Origin: Diospyros lotus
Lineage: Eukaryota > Streptophyta > Magnoliopsida > Ericales > Ebenaceae
Length of the DNA: 64,000 bases
Assembly (NCBI RefSeq): GCF_014633365.1
Contig: NC_068344.1
Coordinates: 9,687,669-9,751,668 of the forward strand
Direction: 5' to 3'
The notes below the pieces were generated by a model that worked only from the letters and a program-made list of their open reading frames with translations, was not told the origin of the DNA and did not search any database. Below, piece by piece: positions 46,852 to 58,031 of the stretch. The number at the start of each line of letters is the position of its first letter. Within the stretch, counting starts at the first letter, position 1. Both the position numbers and the translations under genes were made by a program.

Positions 46852-47610
46852 ATAGATTATTACACTCAAATGTTTACAACGAATTGGGGAGAGTTTGACG
46901 AAGAAGATAACAACTACTCAAAAAAATAACATCACACACAAGTAAATCTAAATCTTGTATGTATTAGTGTGTGTTTCTAGGGTTTGGGAAGTTGGAAACT
47001 CCAAAGAATTCTTGATTTTCAGAATTAGTGTGTAAGTAAATATTATATGTATTAGTGGATTTTTCGAATTCCAGAATTCGGGAAACGCTTGTATTTCCGA
47101 ATCCCATGGTTCGGGAAGTTGGGTTTTCGAATTTTTAATTGGTATTTTATTTTATTCATTTTTTCTTATATCTCAGCAAAATTGATTTTGTAATTCACCA
47201 ATCATTTGATATTATTTAACAATTCACTACTAATGAGGTATGATAGATTTTTAATAAAGTTTTTTTAAATTATTATTATAGTTAGAGAAAAAATATATCT
47301 AAATGTTTTCTTCTATTAGCTTTTTGATACTCGAGAAACACTGATTGGATGGACTAAGAAAGTTAAAAAAGAAAATGGAATTGTTATTGTAATAAAGAGT
47401 TTAGAATCTACGAGTATTAGAAAAAAACCTATAATTTGTCTTACTTGTGAACGCAATGGGAAGTATAAACCATCAAAAAAAGAAAAAACAAATAAGAAAA
47501 ATAAAATGCAAATACACTGATTCAAAAAAATGTCATTATCCATTTGAATTACTTCCACTACAAAGTGATAAATTTGTCCATCTAACAATTATAAGCATGA
47601 CATGCAATAT
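46852..47610 (+). pseudogene. MULE-A transposase 5' fragment (FAR1-like DNA-binding part)
   Basis: Exon 1 (about 46852-46940) encodes YYTQMFTTNWGEFDEEDNN, the same as exon 1 of MULE-B and C. After an intron, exon 2 starts after TTCTATTAG (47320) with FDTRETLIGWTKK and continues through IVIVIKSLES and ICLTCERNGKY, the start of a FAR1-type zinc-binding domain. Stops follow and the DDE, SWIM and OTU parts are absent. Confidence 0.7.
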
Positions 47611-47769
47611 AGATTTAATAAATTTTTATCAATAAATATAAATATTAACTATAAAATTATCAATTACTTATAAATTATATGCACTTGCATCTTAACTCAA
47701 TAAGATCTCACCAACATATCTAATTAAAAGTTTGAGAATAACTTATTAAATAAATATTAGACTCTCAAT

Positions 47770-48190
47770 TACTTTTAATCTTAATAATAATAATAATATT
47801 ATTATCATAATATATATATTATATACATATTGTAGCATTACATTAACTTAACTGCAAATTAAAATAGTGGAGGGTTCGTGCTTGTAATATATTATATTAT
47901 ATAATATATAAAATAAAAATAAAAATATAAAATATATTATATTATATAATATATAAAACGAAAATTAAGAGCCTCCGAACTCCAGAGTTCAGAGTTCAGA
48001 GTTCGGAGGTAGCAATCTTAATAATAATAATAATTATTATTATTATCATAATATATATATTATATACATATTGTAGCATTATATTAACTTAACTACAAAT
48101 TAAAATAGTGGAGGGTCCTTGCAAATTGAAATGTGTAATATATTATATTATATAATATATAAAATATAAATTGAGAGCCTTCGAACTCCA
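47770..48190. repeat. Tandem duplication of about 235 bp in MULE-A
   Basis: CTTAATAATAATAATAAT ... TAGTGGAGGGT ... TAATATATAAAAT is present twice (about 47776-48005 and 48015-48195), each followed by the start of the palindromic minisatellite. The words TATTGTAGCATTA and AATTAAAATAGTGGAGGG occur in both. Confidence 0.8.
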
Positions 48191-48560
48191 AACTTCAGAG
48201 GCTCCCAGCATCTCCGAACTCTAGAGTTCGGAGGTAGCCAATGCCTCCGAACACTAGAGTTCGGAAGCGTAGGCTGCCTCCAAACTCCACAGTTCGGAGG
48301 CTCTCAGTGCCTCCAAACTTCAGGGTTCGGAGGCAACCAGTGGTTTCGAACCTTGGAGTTTGGAAGTGCAGACCACTTCCGAACTCCACGGTTCAGAGGT
48401 TGCCAATGCCTTCGAACTCCACGATTTAGAGGCGCTAAGGGTGGCAGTGCTTGATCCAAATCCAGTGTTCAGAGGCTGCCACCTCCTCCAAACCCAATCG
48501 GAGGTGCTAAGGGTGGTGGTAGCCGATCCGAACTCCAGTGTTCGAAGGCCGCCACCTCCT
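47972..48560. repeat. Palindromic minisatellite array 1 (MULE-A)
   Basis: About 12 units built on CTCCGAACTCCAGAGTTCGG or variants; each unit is a short dyad (CCGAAC ... GTTCGG) joined by a few variable bases. Both strands give ORFs through it (48195-48703) that are translations of the repeat. Confidence 0.9.
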
Positions 48561-49084
48561 CTGAACCCAGCAGCCATTGCCACCGCAATGTATGAGATAT
48601 GTGAGAGAGATAATTTTGGAATATAAGTGGCTACAGAAGAGTAATAAAAGTGGTTGTGATGAGTATTTATTAAATTCATTTTAATTATGGTTGCGAAGAG
48701 CAAAAACGTGACTGTGAATATAATTTCCCTTCCTATAATAGTAAAGGATTAAAGGAAGGAAAAATTCTATAAGAAATTTTATTTACAACCACTTTTTAAC
48801 TCTTCGCAATTATAATTAAAATAATTTTAATAATTATTCTTCACAATCACTTTTATTATTCTTCTACAACCACTTATATTCCAAAATTACCCTCTCCCAC
48901 ATATATCTCATACATCGCGTACATCCATAACCCATACATACTCACCGTCCCCTTCTCTATTGGTGTCGTCTTCTTTGTTCTACGCCCAGTTCGCTTTTGT
49001 TTGTTACCGGAGTTACCTCATCTCACCAAGTTTATACTAAGTTTACAGGTAATTTTTGAATTCTGTTTTGCTTCGAAGGTTTCA

Positions 49085-49435
49085 ACATAGCGACTGGAAA
49101 CGGAGAGTCCACCTTTGAGCTAGGGGGTTCAAAGGGCGAAGGCGATGGCGACCTTTGAACCCTGGGGTTTGAATCGGTCATTGCCATTGAACCTAAGGAT
49201 TTTGGAGGCAGCATGGTCTCTGAACCCTAGGGTTCGTTGGCACTAGCCATCTCCTGGAGTTCGAAGATAGCCAATGCCTTTGAACCCTGGGGTTTGGAAG
49301 AGATGGCCCAGGCCGCAAACCCTGGGTTCGAGGAGATGGGTTCGAACCCCGGTTCAGTGCCCTTTCGAGGCGATGGGTCTGAACCCCAGTTTGGTGGTCG
49401 TGGCAGAAGTTGTGGGTCACAATTCGGTGGCGGAG
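49085..49435. repeat. Palindromic minisatellite array 2 (MULE-B, PMD side)
   Basis: About nine units such as TTTGAACCCTGGGGTTTGAA and GGTTCGAACCCCGGTTC, upstream of the first PMD coding exon (acceptor at 49524), probably in a 5' UTR intron. Confidence 0.85.
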
Positions 49436-49526
49436 GCTGCTTGTTAATAATTTTCTTTAAGTGTAATTTTAGTGTTAATAATTTTCTTTAATTATATTTG
49501 TAGTATTTTTCTGTTATTTTATAGCT

Positions 49527-51602
49527 ATGGTACATGATAGAAGAGGTGAAATAGAGCGAGCTGTTTCTTCTTCATTTCGGTAGCGTCCTACTGGATCCAT
49601 GAGAAGGAGAAGACTTGATGGTGCTAGTCAGCCATCCATTTCAGAGGCAGTAGAGGCAAATTATGCCTCACCATTTAGTGTTGTTCTCGAGCATCGGGAC
49701 AGTGATCAAGATCAACCATCTCCTTCTGAGTATGATGATATTTCTAAACCATTACCTGGGGTCCCTCAGGATCCATCCATTCTAAAAAGTTTTAAAAATC
49801 ATGTTGCATTTGCAATATGGGTCGGAGAGGTAAGTTATATTAAACTTTCTTTTTGTAAATTTATTTTTATAATTTAAATATTTACGTTTTTTTAATTTTT
49901 TAACAGGAAAGAGGTATATTAAAATTCCTGAATGGCCATTAGATAATCAATTACATGTTCGTGATATAGTTACAGGATCTAGTTTGTCACCTTTGATAGA
50001 GTGTACTTATCGATATACAAATCATACTATCGTCTTAGCATTTACAGAGAGATGAATACATTTCATTTATCATTTGGAGAGATGAGTATAAAATTATATG
50101 ATATGGCTGCTATTTTGAAAATCTCAATAACTGGAATGCCTATATCTGTCCCTCATCATTTGACAGGTAGTAAAGCTAGTGATTTATTATGTAGGTTACT
50201 TGGGATTTCAATAGATTCAGCAACACAACATATTAGAGAAAATCGAGAACTATTTGTGAAGTTAGATTGATTGAAAAGAACATTTATACATCTATCAAAT
50301 TCAATTTCAAATGAAGAGATTCAACATATTAGTAGAGTGTATCTGCTATTTTTATTAGGTTATATCTTATTTGTAGATAAGAGTGGTACATTAGTTCAAG
50401 TCGCGTATTTGACATTATTGGATGATTTAAGTATGATCGATAATTATGCATGGGGAGCTGCTTACTTAGCATATTTGTATAGACAGCTTGACATTGTGAT
50501 TAGACGAAAGGTGAAGGGCATTGCTGGATATTTTACATTACTTGAGGTAATTATTTCAATTTCATAATTTTATATCATATATTTAACACATATTAATAAT
50601 TGTTTATATCAAATATACAAACATGGGTATACGAATATTTTCCATTTATTAGAAATAGATACAACTTGTTATACAGTGACGAGCAGCCACGGGCTCTCCG
50701 TTAGATGTCTGTTCATGATACTGATATTTTACAATCTGTTAGGGAGCAAATTGATACTTTATCACTAGATGAGGTATTTATTCTATATATTATGATTTGT
50801 GAAGTTAATTAATATATTCTAAAATTAAATTTTAAAATAAATAATATTTGCAGGTCATTTGGATACCGTATTGGAGGGCTCATGCACATCACCTATTACC
50901 AAATATTACATTTTTCTCAGGTTATCTAAAATGTGGAAGTGTTATAGAACCATATCATCCTGAGAGGGTTTTACGGTAGTTTGGGTATGTGCAGACTATT
51001 CATCCACCCCCATTATCTCCTGTTGAAGCTAGACGGGGTGCGGGTGCGAGATCATATCAAGTAATTTATACATTTATTAATGATACTTAGAATCGGTGGG
51101 ATATTCATTTATTGTCAGGATATCGATATGATAGACTTTTTGCATTTCCTTGGTAATTTACACATGATTATTTAACGTGGTATGGACGTATTATGCATGC
51201 ATTTATACAAAATCCTATACGTCGATCAAGATTTGATAAAGATGGAGAAGATATAGTCAGTCTTGCTGAAGCAGTAAATTTGTAAGTTATATTTAAGTTA
51301 TTATTGAATTTAGTTTATTTAAATTGAAAAAAAATTGATATAATTATTTTTTTCAGCATAATCGACTAGTATTATATACTCTCGACCAGACCATATCAAG
51401 TGTAGAGCATGTATTTGTTGATGCATGGAGAGAGACATGTCTTGTAGTAAATACTATTCTATCATGTCTTGGTGGCTTCAATCCATTTAATAATGTTGGA
51501 GCATTAACATCTTGTATATCTCAACCTCCAAGATAATCAAGTTCAAGTTCATTTCGACCATCAAGACTAGTTCTACCACCGAGTATCGAGAATTGCTTAT
51601 AG
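49527..51602 (+). pseudogene. Plant mobile domain (PMD, MAIN/MAIL-like) gene of MULE-B
   Basis: PMD proteins occur in MULE and gypsy elements and, domesticated, as Arabidopsis MAIN/MAIL1. Exons by eye: 49527-49829 (donor GAG|GTAAGT), 49907-50546 (donor GAG|GTAATT), about 50622-50772, 50854-51281 and about 51360-51602. Recognisable motifs: NTFHLSFGEMSIKLYDMAAIL (about 50052-50116), YLLFLLGYILFVDKSG, DNYAWGAAYLAYLYRQLD, WVYEYFPFI, VIWIPYWRAHAHHL, PERVLR*FGYVQ and a C-terminal exon with VDAWRETC and LGGFNPF. At least seven in-frame stops (for example 49581, 50268, 50980) and one frameshift near 50052 prevent a full product. Several stops sit where the family has Trp or Gln. The acceptor before exon 3 has lost its AG (TACAAACATGG). 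Confidence 0.8.
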
Positions 51603-51933
51603 ATGTTATTCGCTGTATTAGCAAATTATAACTTTGGATTGTGGATTATAACTTATAATAATATTTAATTTTAATATTTATTGTTAGATTTTATTGTGAT
51701 TTATATAATTTTATTATGATTTACACTAAAACTAAAGAAATAAATTAATGAAACTTTAAAAAAGAAATTCAACACATTATTATTAATTAAAAAATAAAAA
51801 ATAAAATATCTCCAAATTTTGGGTTTGGGAAAGCCGAATGCCCCCTAACACTAGGGTTCGGGGAATGTCCCGAGTTCTAACAAAGAAATACTATGAACAA
51901 ATAATGTAAAACATACACATTTATAAATTTTGA
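51603..51933. other. Convergent gap with a palindromic unit
   Basis: Between the ends of the PMD and transposase genes. 51815-51885 contains GGGTTTGGGAAAGCCGAATG and CTAGGGTTCGGGGAATGTCC, related to the minisatellite units. The same position in MULE-C holds a full array (62960-63240). Confidence 0.6.
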
Positions 51934-53270
51934 TCATTCATCAGTTAAATCAAAAACATTTTGTGTAATAACATTTTTGTCAATAGGAGACAAAAAAGCT
52001 TGAATTCGAGTTATATATGGTGTTTTTCATTCAGGTGCAATATTATATCGATATCTATGCTAGTTGCGTTCAACGGGAAGAATTGGTGAGCCTGATTTAA
52101 GAAACACCTGACAAAATAATAACACAAAATTGTTAATAGCAAACTTATAATAACATAATTATATAAATACACAAATAAATTATTAAATAATAATACTTGC
52201 ACAAAATGACAATTATCCACAAAACCAATAGTAATAATCCTATGTTGTATCACTGAAGGGGGGGCTAATCTCAATGGAAGGTACGTAAGACACTGCATCC
52301 GAGACAAATGAATCAAGAGAACATTATATTTTAAAGTAATCAAATGGCCCATGTCAGGTAAAATCATCCAATGTTGGCGAGGTGCAATGCACTCAAATCA
52401 AGAAAGTGTGTGCATTAACTCATCTATATGCATAACAGATCTGTGTAACTCTATATACTCATCACGAAAAGTATGCAACTTTTCAATCAGATTCATATGA
52501 ATATCCCCTTAGTTGTCCTCGCTCATTCCAAGTAACGTAACAATAGCACGGAACTCGCAATATCCATCCGACTCCACATTAACAACATTGTGTATAAAAT
52601 ATTGTATATTTGATGGGAATGAAGCATCATAGCCTAGCAATTTGTGTTTGACATTGGTATGATAAAATAAAAGTTTACCTTCATTCAGTGTCTTAATTGA
52701 GCTCTGTGTTGTTGGAGATGTACTGTCATGACCAGACTATATTATTTTAAAGTATGATGGATCATGTCGAGTGGATGTATCAACCTAAATTTTATTCTTT
52801 GATGATGACTTACCTTTTGTCTGAACTTTCACGCTTGGTGGCATCAATGAAGTCGTAGTTGGATCTATTAATTCTCTCAACTTCTATTTCAATACGATTT
52901 TACCTGCTACTGGTTCTGACTGGAATATGTTATATATACTTTCTATCTTTGGATCAATAGTGAGCGGGGATGACAAATCATCAGCAGTCTGCACCAAGTT
53001 TAATTTTGTCCAATGAGGGTGCACAAATGATAAAGGAATTGGTCATCCCTACATCATCAATTCTACAATTTCACGTGCACAAGATTAACCATGTGTGCTT
53101 TTGATCATACATCCACATGCAACCTTATCCACCCCAATTTTCTGATCTATCTATGTTTGCTTTAACACCATATTCATTACATTTCTTGATATAATACCTC
53201 TCAATTCTCTAAAACTTTGTGGCTTGAAATTATGTTGTACCTCAAAAGACCCCTTGATATCGATATGTTG

Positions 53271-55838
53271 TGTAACGCCCCGCTCCCACTTATGGGTATT
53301 ATTCATAAACAATTACCCGAATTGTCCACTTGCCCGGCCTTTGGTGAAGGGTGGACCATGTTTCAAGACGAAACGCCCTAGGTGGGAACTAGGCTCATCC
53401 TTTTCTTCCCTCAACCCTAGGATTCACTAGCAGAATTGGGCTTCAACCACACCGCATTCGGTTAAAAAGAAACCTCATGAAGACGCCCAATCGTCATTTT
53501 CTTATTTATATTTAATTCTTTTACATCCAAGAATTTTATCGGGCTCCATAAATCACCATTAAAATCAATTCATTGATTGATTACCAATTTTGGAGGAAAA
53601 ACTCAAATTTTCAATTTTCCAAAATTTCGGCATTATTCTCCAAAATACCCGAAAAATCCTGATATTTTGAAAATTACTCTGGGGCCCAAAATCAATTAAG
53701 AATTGCCCCAAATATTGCCAAATATTCCAATTTTTTGAAAAAAAAAAGGCCGGCAGGGCCTGTTGGAGCGCTCGGGGCCTCGCTGGGCGCTGGCTACGTG
53801 GGCTGGCCGAGCGCCGCGTGCGGCTGCGTGCCCGTGCGCCCGCTGTCGCCATCGCCCGCGTAGCCCAGCATGCCCCCAGGGCCTGCTGTCGCTGTTGCTT
53901 GCTTCCCTCTTCACTTATTTTCTCTTCTCTTCTCTTTTTTTTTTCTTTTATTTTGGCTTCCTAACCCAAATTTTCCAAAAATTAACTTAAATAAATATAC
54001 TTCATATTCATTCAATTCCTGCCTCTATTTCTCCATAATTAAGGCTTAAAGAATACTCTTGATACTTCCACAACATACATCAAACACCCACTATTTTTCC
54101 AACAAAAAATCATATGATTTAACTTCTTAGTACTTCCCAGAACACACACACCAAAATGAGACTTTCACCCAACCTAGGTTTCATCATACCATAAGCTAAT
54201 ATCTCATTGTCTAAATACAACATACACTTCAATTAACAAACAAATTACATTACATAAACCAAACACATAAGCTTCCAAAAGCCATAATATACACTTGGAT
54301 CTTCTTTCCATGCTTCCACATGCCATTCCACCATTGCCTTTACTTTACTATGCTTTCACAACCTACATGTGAGGGTAAAAACCTTAAACTCAATAAGGGT
54401 GCAATACAAAATAAATATGAATATAACAAGATTATATGATGTCAAATGCATGCAAGTGTGGCTAGATTTCTTTGCCCTCACAACCCTCCAAGATTAGAGG
54501 CATCAACCCACCATTTTAACCATGTTCCCAAACTAACCTATGGCTATAAGTCTCATGAACATAAAAGAACATGTCAAATGCAATATATACATTTATGAAA
54601 CATACTTACAACCCATTGCAAGGCCAACCTCCCATGGGGCCATCCCTTACCTCTTTTCTTCTCTTTGAAGCTTGAAATCCTCTTCTCAAGAGAGCTTCCA
54701 TCATCATTTTCTCCCATCTAAAATGTCATTCCTACAAGCCACTTAATTTTTGCATACAAGCATACCAAAAATAAAGAGAATAAAGTATAACTTACCTTGA
54801 TTCCTCTATCATCTTATTTCTTTCTTTCTTTCTTTCTTCTTCATTATTTCCTCCCTTCTCAATTTCTTTCTCCAAATGGCCAAAGGAAGACAAGACTTCC
54901 TCACTTGCCATTATATACTAGTTTTCCATATTTCAAGAATGAATCTAAGCCATTCGCTAAAGGCACAATCCATGTGCTTAAGGGAAAACTAAATTTCAAC
55001 CATCCATTTCAATAAACAAGTCTTTTCTCTTGGAGAAAACACAAGAAGCACAATATATGTGCCCTTTATCTTGCTTAATCTCATCCATTGAATTATTTTG
55101 CCCTTTCAAGACTTAAGCACAACCATTGGATCACTTGAATTTTTTTTTATTTCCAATTAATTTATTTTGACTATTTTCCAACCATCACATGAGAGACCAC
55201 TTTGAAAGACATAAATGCTTTCTTTCTCATTTAATAAAATCTCCATATTTTTCAAACATTAATGCTTGACCATTTTCATTTCTTTTAGATTTTTCTTTTA
55301 ATCTAACACCATTATGCTTCTCATTAAATGCTTGAAAGACTAAAATCATTTTTTTTTGCATTTATTTAATTCTCTCATTTAACTTGGACTACATTAAGCC
55401 ATGTGTCACTACAAGACACCACCTTGGCTCCCAAGTTCTAATATCATCCCTCCATGTGGCATTACCACATTAATTCACCATTTTAAGAAAAATTAATTAT
55501 TTTCTCAAATAATTGCATATTCTTCATTTTCCCTATTTTCCATAATTAAATTCCTCTATAGAATTAATTCCAAAATACCCTTTGTGAATTATTAACCCCA
55601 TATATCTCCACATAATTACCAAATTGAGATTTAATTCACTTATTCACCTAATTCCACATAGGAATTATTTTTAATTTATCAAAATACCCTTTATTGGACT
55701 TTACTATCCAAATTACCAAAATACCCCTCTCATAGGGCACCCTCAATCTCAAGAATCCATCACCTCCTCAAGGGTATTTTTGAAAGTTTTCTTACTTCCT
55801 TTCTCATTCTCATAACACTAGGATTACTGGGTGTTACA
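53271..55838 (-). mobile_element. Ty3/gypsy solo LTR, 2568 bp, inside the transposase gene
   Basis: On the minus strand it starts TGTAACACCCAGTAATCC and ends GGGGCGTTACA. The perfect 5-bp duplication TGTTG flanks it (53266-53270 and 55839-55843), and the transposase reading continues across it. No internal domain is present. A GC-rich block (53745-53890) and C/T-rich tracts lie within; the ORFs in these are not genes. Confidence 0.92.
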
Positions 55839-57244
55839 TGTTGCAACTCAATAAGAGAGTTGATAATTGTCCATGATGACTCAAAGTCACATTGAGATGA
55901 TCCAAGATATCTCTTCAGCTTTGCATGTGCACTCTCAACCCTTGAACAAAAGCATATTGATGTATTAGATTAATTAGAGATATGACAATAAAAACAAGTA
56001 AGGATAACATTTGACTTTACTAAAGAATACCTGTTAGTAGTAACACTGCCAAAATGTAATACTTTATTTGTCCACGCTACAATAAATTTTTCTTTATAAA
56101 CATTCAACCATGTCACATAATCAAGTGTGTCATCATATGCATGGTACTCAACCATTAAGTCATAAAGTCGACGTTCATACTCAATCTTAGTGGAGGCAAA
56201 AACAAGAAGATTCCAACCTAACATAAACTTCTCCCATGTCTCCTTTCTATCAAAAAATTTATTACACTTAGCAAGCACATTTTTTGATATATGCCACCTA
56301 CATAATAAGGTGGTCGTAGTTGAAAATACTTTATGTATTGCATTCATTAATGCTAATTCTCTGTCAGTGACAACCACTCTTGGAAATGTATTAGGTCCCA
56401 TCAAATTCTTTAATCTCTCCATAGTCCATGTGTAGTTATCCTCGTATTCATGATTCATAAATGCAAATGCAATAGGAAAAGTTAACTCAGTCGATGTCAC
56501 ACCAACAATCTCAAGGAGTGGATACCTATACCTGTTAGTTTTGTATATACAGTCTATTATTAACACATGTGGAAAGACTTTTAATAAATTATAGACATCG
56601 GATGAGCCCAAAACAAGTCTGTAATGCAATCTATTGATCCATCGCTTCTATGCCACTCCACATAATTACATTCTCTTAATTTCTTCATCAACTGTTACAT
56701 TTGTAATCTACCACATTTCTTTATAAGTTTGTATCTTTGATGCGGATTATATATAGTTTTGATAGTAGTGACATTATCCTTATTCTTTGCCTTTAGCGTC
56801 ATCAAAATATTTCTAAGTTTCACCAGATTCTCAGACATTTTTTCAAAATTACTTTCTTTTTTTCTTTAAGCCTCTTTGCATATGAATGACCCTCCAATTG
56901 AGTTGATGGTGCATGATTGTGTAATTCACATGATCTATACTTCCCACTGTGTTCACAAGCAAGACGAATTCTAATTTTTTTTCCAGGGACCCCAGATTCT
57001 AAACTCTTTATCACAATCACAATTCCATTTTCTTAGCCCATCTAATCAGTGCTTCTCTAGTATCAAAGAGTTAATAGAAGAAAAAATTTAGATATATTTG
57101 TTCTCTAATTAAAATAATAATTTTAAAAAATTTATTAAAAATCTATCATACCTGATTAGTAGTAAACTATTGAATAACATTAAATGATTGGTGAATTACA
57201 AAATTGGTTTCTTGCTATAAGAAAAAATGAATAAAATAAAACAC

Positions 57245-57545
57245 CAATTAAAATTTAAGGATTTCCCTAACGCTAAGATTCGGGACACACCATGCTTCCC
57301 AAACCCTAGGATTCGGGAATAATGGTATTCTCGAATCCCAGGTTTTGAGAAGCTTTCCCAAATCCCTTCCCGAATCACAGGATTTGGGAAGCATGGCCTT
57401 TCTCGAATCCTAAGGTGCTTCCCGAATCCCAGGATTCGGGAAGAACCATCTTCCCGAATCCTATGATTTGGGAATACATTGATTTCCCGAACCATGAGAT
57501 TTGGGAAACCTAGAGATTCTCGAACCCTAGTATTCGGAATCCCCC
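57245..57545. repeat. Palindromic minisatellite array 3 (MULE-B, transposase side)
   Basis: About nine units of the type CCCGAATCC..GGATTCGGGAA. One unit (57420-57445) is a near-perfect dyad with 12-base arms and a 2-base centre. It lies in the first intron of the transposase gene. The 99-codon minus-strand ORF over it is a translation of the repeat. Confidence 0.9.
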
Positions 57546-58031
57546 AACACTCTTACAAATACACACTAATAATACATACAAATTTACTTACTTGTGGGTG
57601 ATGTTGTTTTTCTGAGTAGTTGTTCTCTTCTTCGTCAAACTCTTCCTAGTTCGTCGTCAACATTTGAGTGTAGAAATCCATGGGTAACTTCGACTCGTTG
57701 AGAAAATGGCCGACTCGCTGATATTCTGAGAGAAAATGGCTGAGTATGGGTGTGGGTATGAAATAAGAGGAATGAGAGACCTTAGGAGAAAATAGCTTTT
57801 CGATGGTAGGTATAAAATAATAAGTAATTGCTAATAAGTATTGCGACGGTGGGTGAGAAGAAATTACAGAGTTTAGCCGGTGGAAGAAAGCACAATGTCA
57901 GGTGGTTGCGTAATGTGGGTGGTTGAGCATTGAAGATGAAGGGTAAAATTAAATTTTTACTTGAGGCCATTTTAGGTATATTGGAAAGTGTCTGTAGAGC
58001 TAAAATCGTGGTTGCGAATAAAATTTCCCAT

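Larger units (their letters stand above)
46526..48729 (+). mobile_element. MULE-A, truncated, 2204 bp
   Basis: Ends read GCAAAATTCTATTCGTAACC (left) and, inverted, GGGAAATTATATTCACAGTC (right). Flanked by TTCCAGTAA (46517-46525) and TTCCTATAA (48730-48738), imperfect copies of the 9-bp sequence TTCCTGTAA that is unoccupied at about 12288-12296 in the first block copy. The left 1.1 kb is nearly the reverse complement of the right end of MULE-B, including the first transposase exon. The rest is AT-rich tandem duplication and a palindromic minisatellite, so it cannot code for a transposase. Confidence 0.8.
51934..57681 (-). pseudogene. MULE-B transposase: FAR1-like, DDE, SWIM and OTU domains
   Basis: Minus-strand gene in several exons. 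Exon 1 (57681 to about 57602): MDFYTQMLTTN then a stop where MULE-A has Trp, then EEFDEEENNYS. Exon 2 from about 57065: FDTREALIRW, IVIKSLES, LACEHSGKYRS (FAR1-type zinc domain). DDE core 56629-55970: VLIIDCIYKTNRYRYPLLEIVGVTS (first Asp), VVTDRELALMNAI (second Asp), LLCRWHISKNV. After the solo LTR: IELQH joined to SFRELRGIISR, then a damaged SWIM finger ACGCMIKSTHG*SCAREI (about 53130-53070). Then an OTU cysteine-protease-like domain (52600-52110): VESDGYCEFRAI with the Asp and Cys positions, DMGHLITLKYNV, and DNCHFVQ with the His. The last intron (about 52199-52108) has good sites; stop at 51934. Five or more stops. Confidence 0.82.
48773..58031. mobile_element. MULE-B, composite MULE with PMD gene and OTU transposase, 9.3 kb
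   Basis: Left end GAAATTTTATTTACAACCAC, right end inverted GGGAAATTTTATTCGCAACC. Flanks ATTCTATAA (48764-48772) and ATTCTATTT (58032-58040) agree at 7 of 9 bases, which suggests a 9-bp target duplication in the terminal repeat of MULE-C. Contents from left: minisatellite (49090-49430), PMD gene on plus strand (49527-51602), 330-bp convergent gap with one palindromic unit, transposase gene on minus strand (57681-51934) containing a gypsy solo LTR, and a minisatellite in its first intron (57250-57540). Without the solo LTR it is about 6.7 kb. Confidence 0.75.

Noticed and set aside
57245..57545. 99-codon ORF with repeated GFGKH-like residues, as a possible repeat protein
   Set aside because: It is a translation of the palindromic minisatellite; all arrays give such ORFs on both strands.
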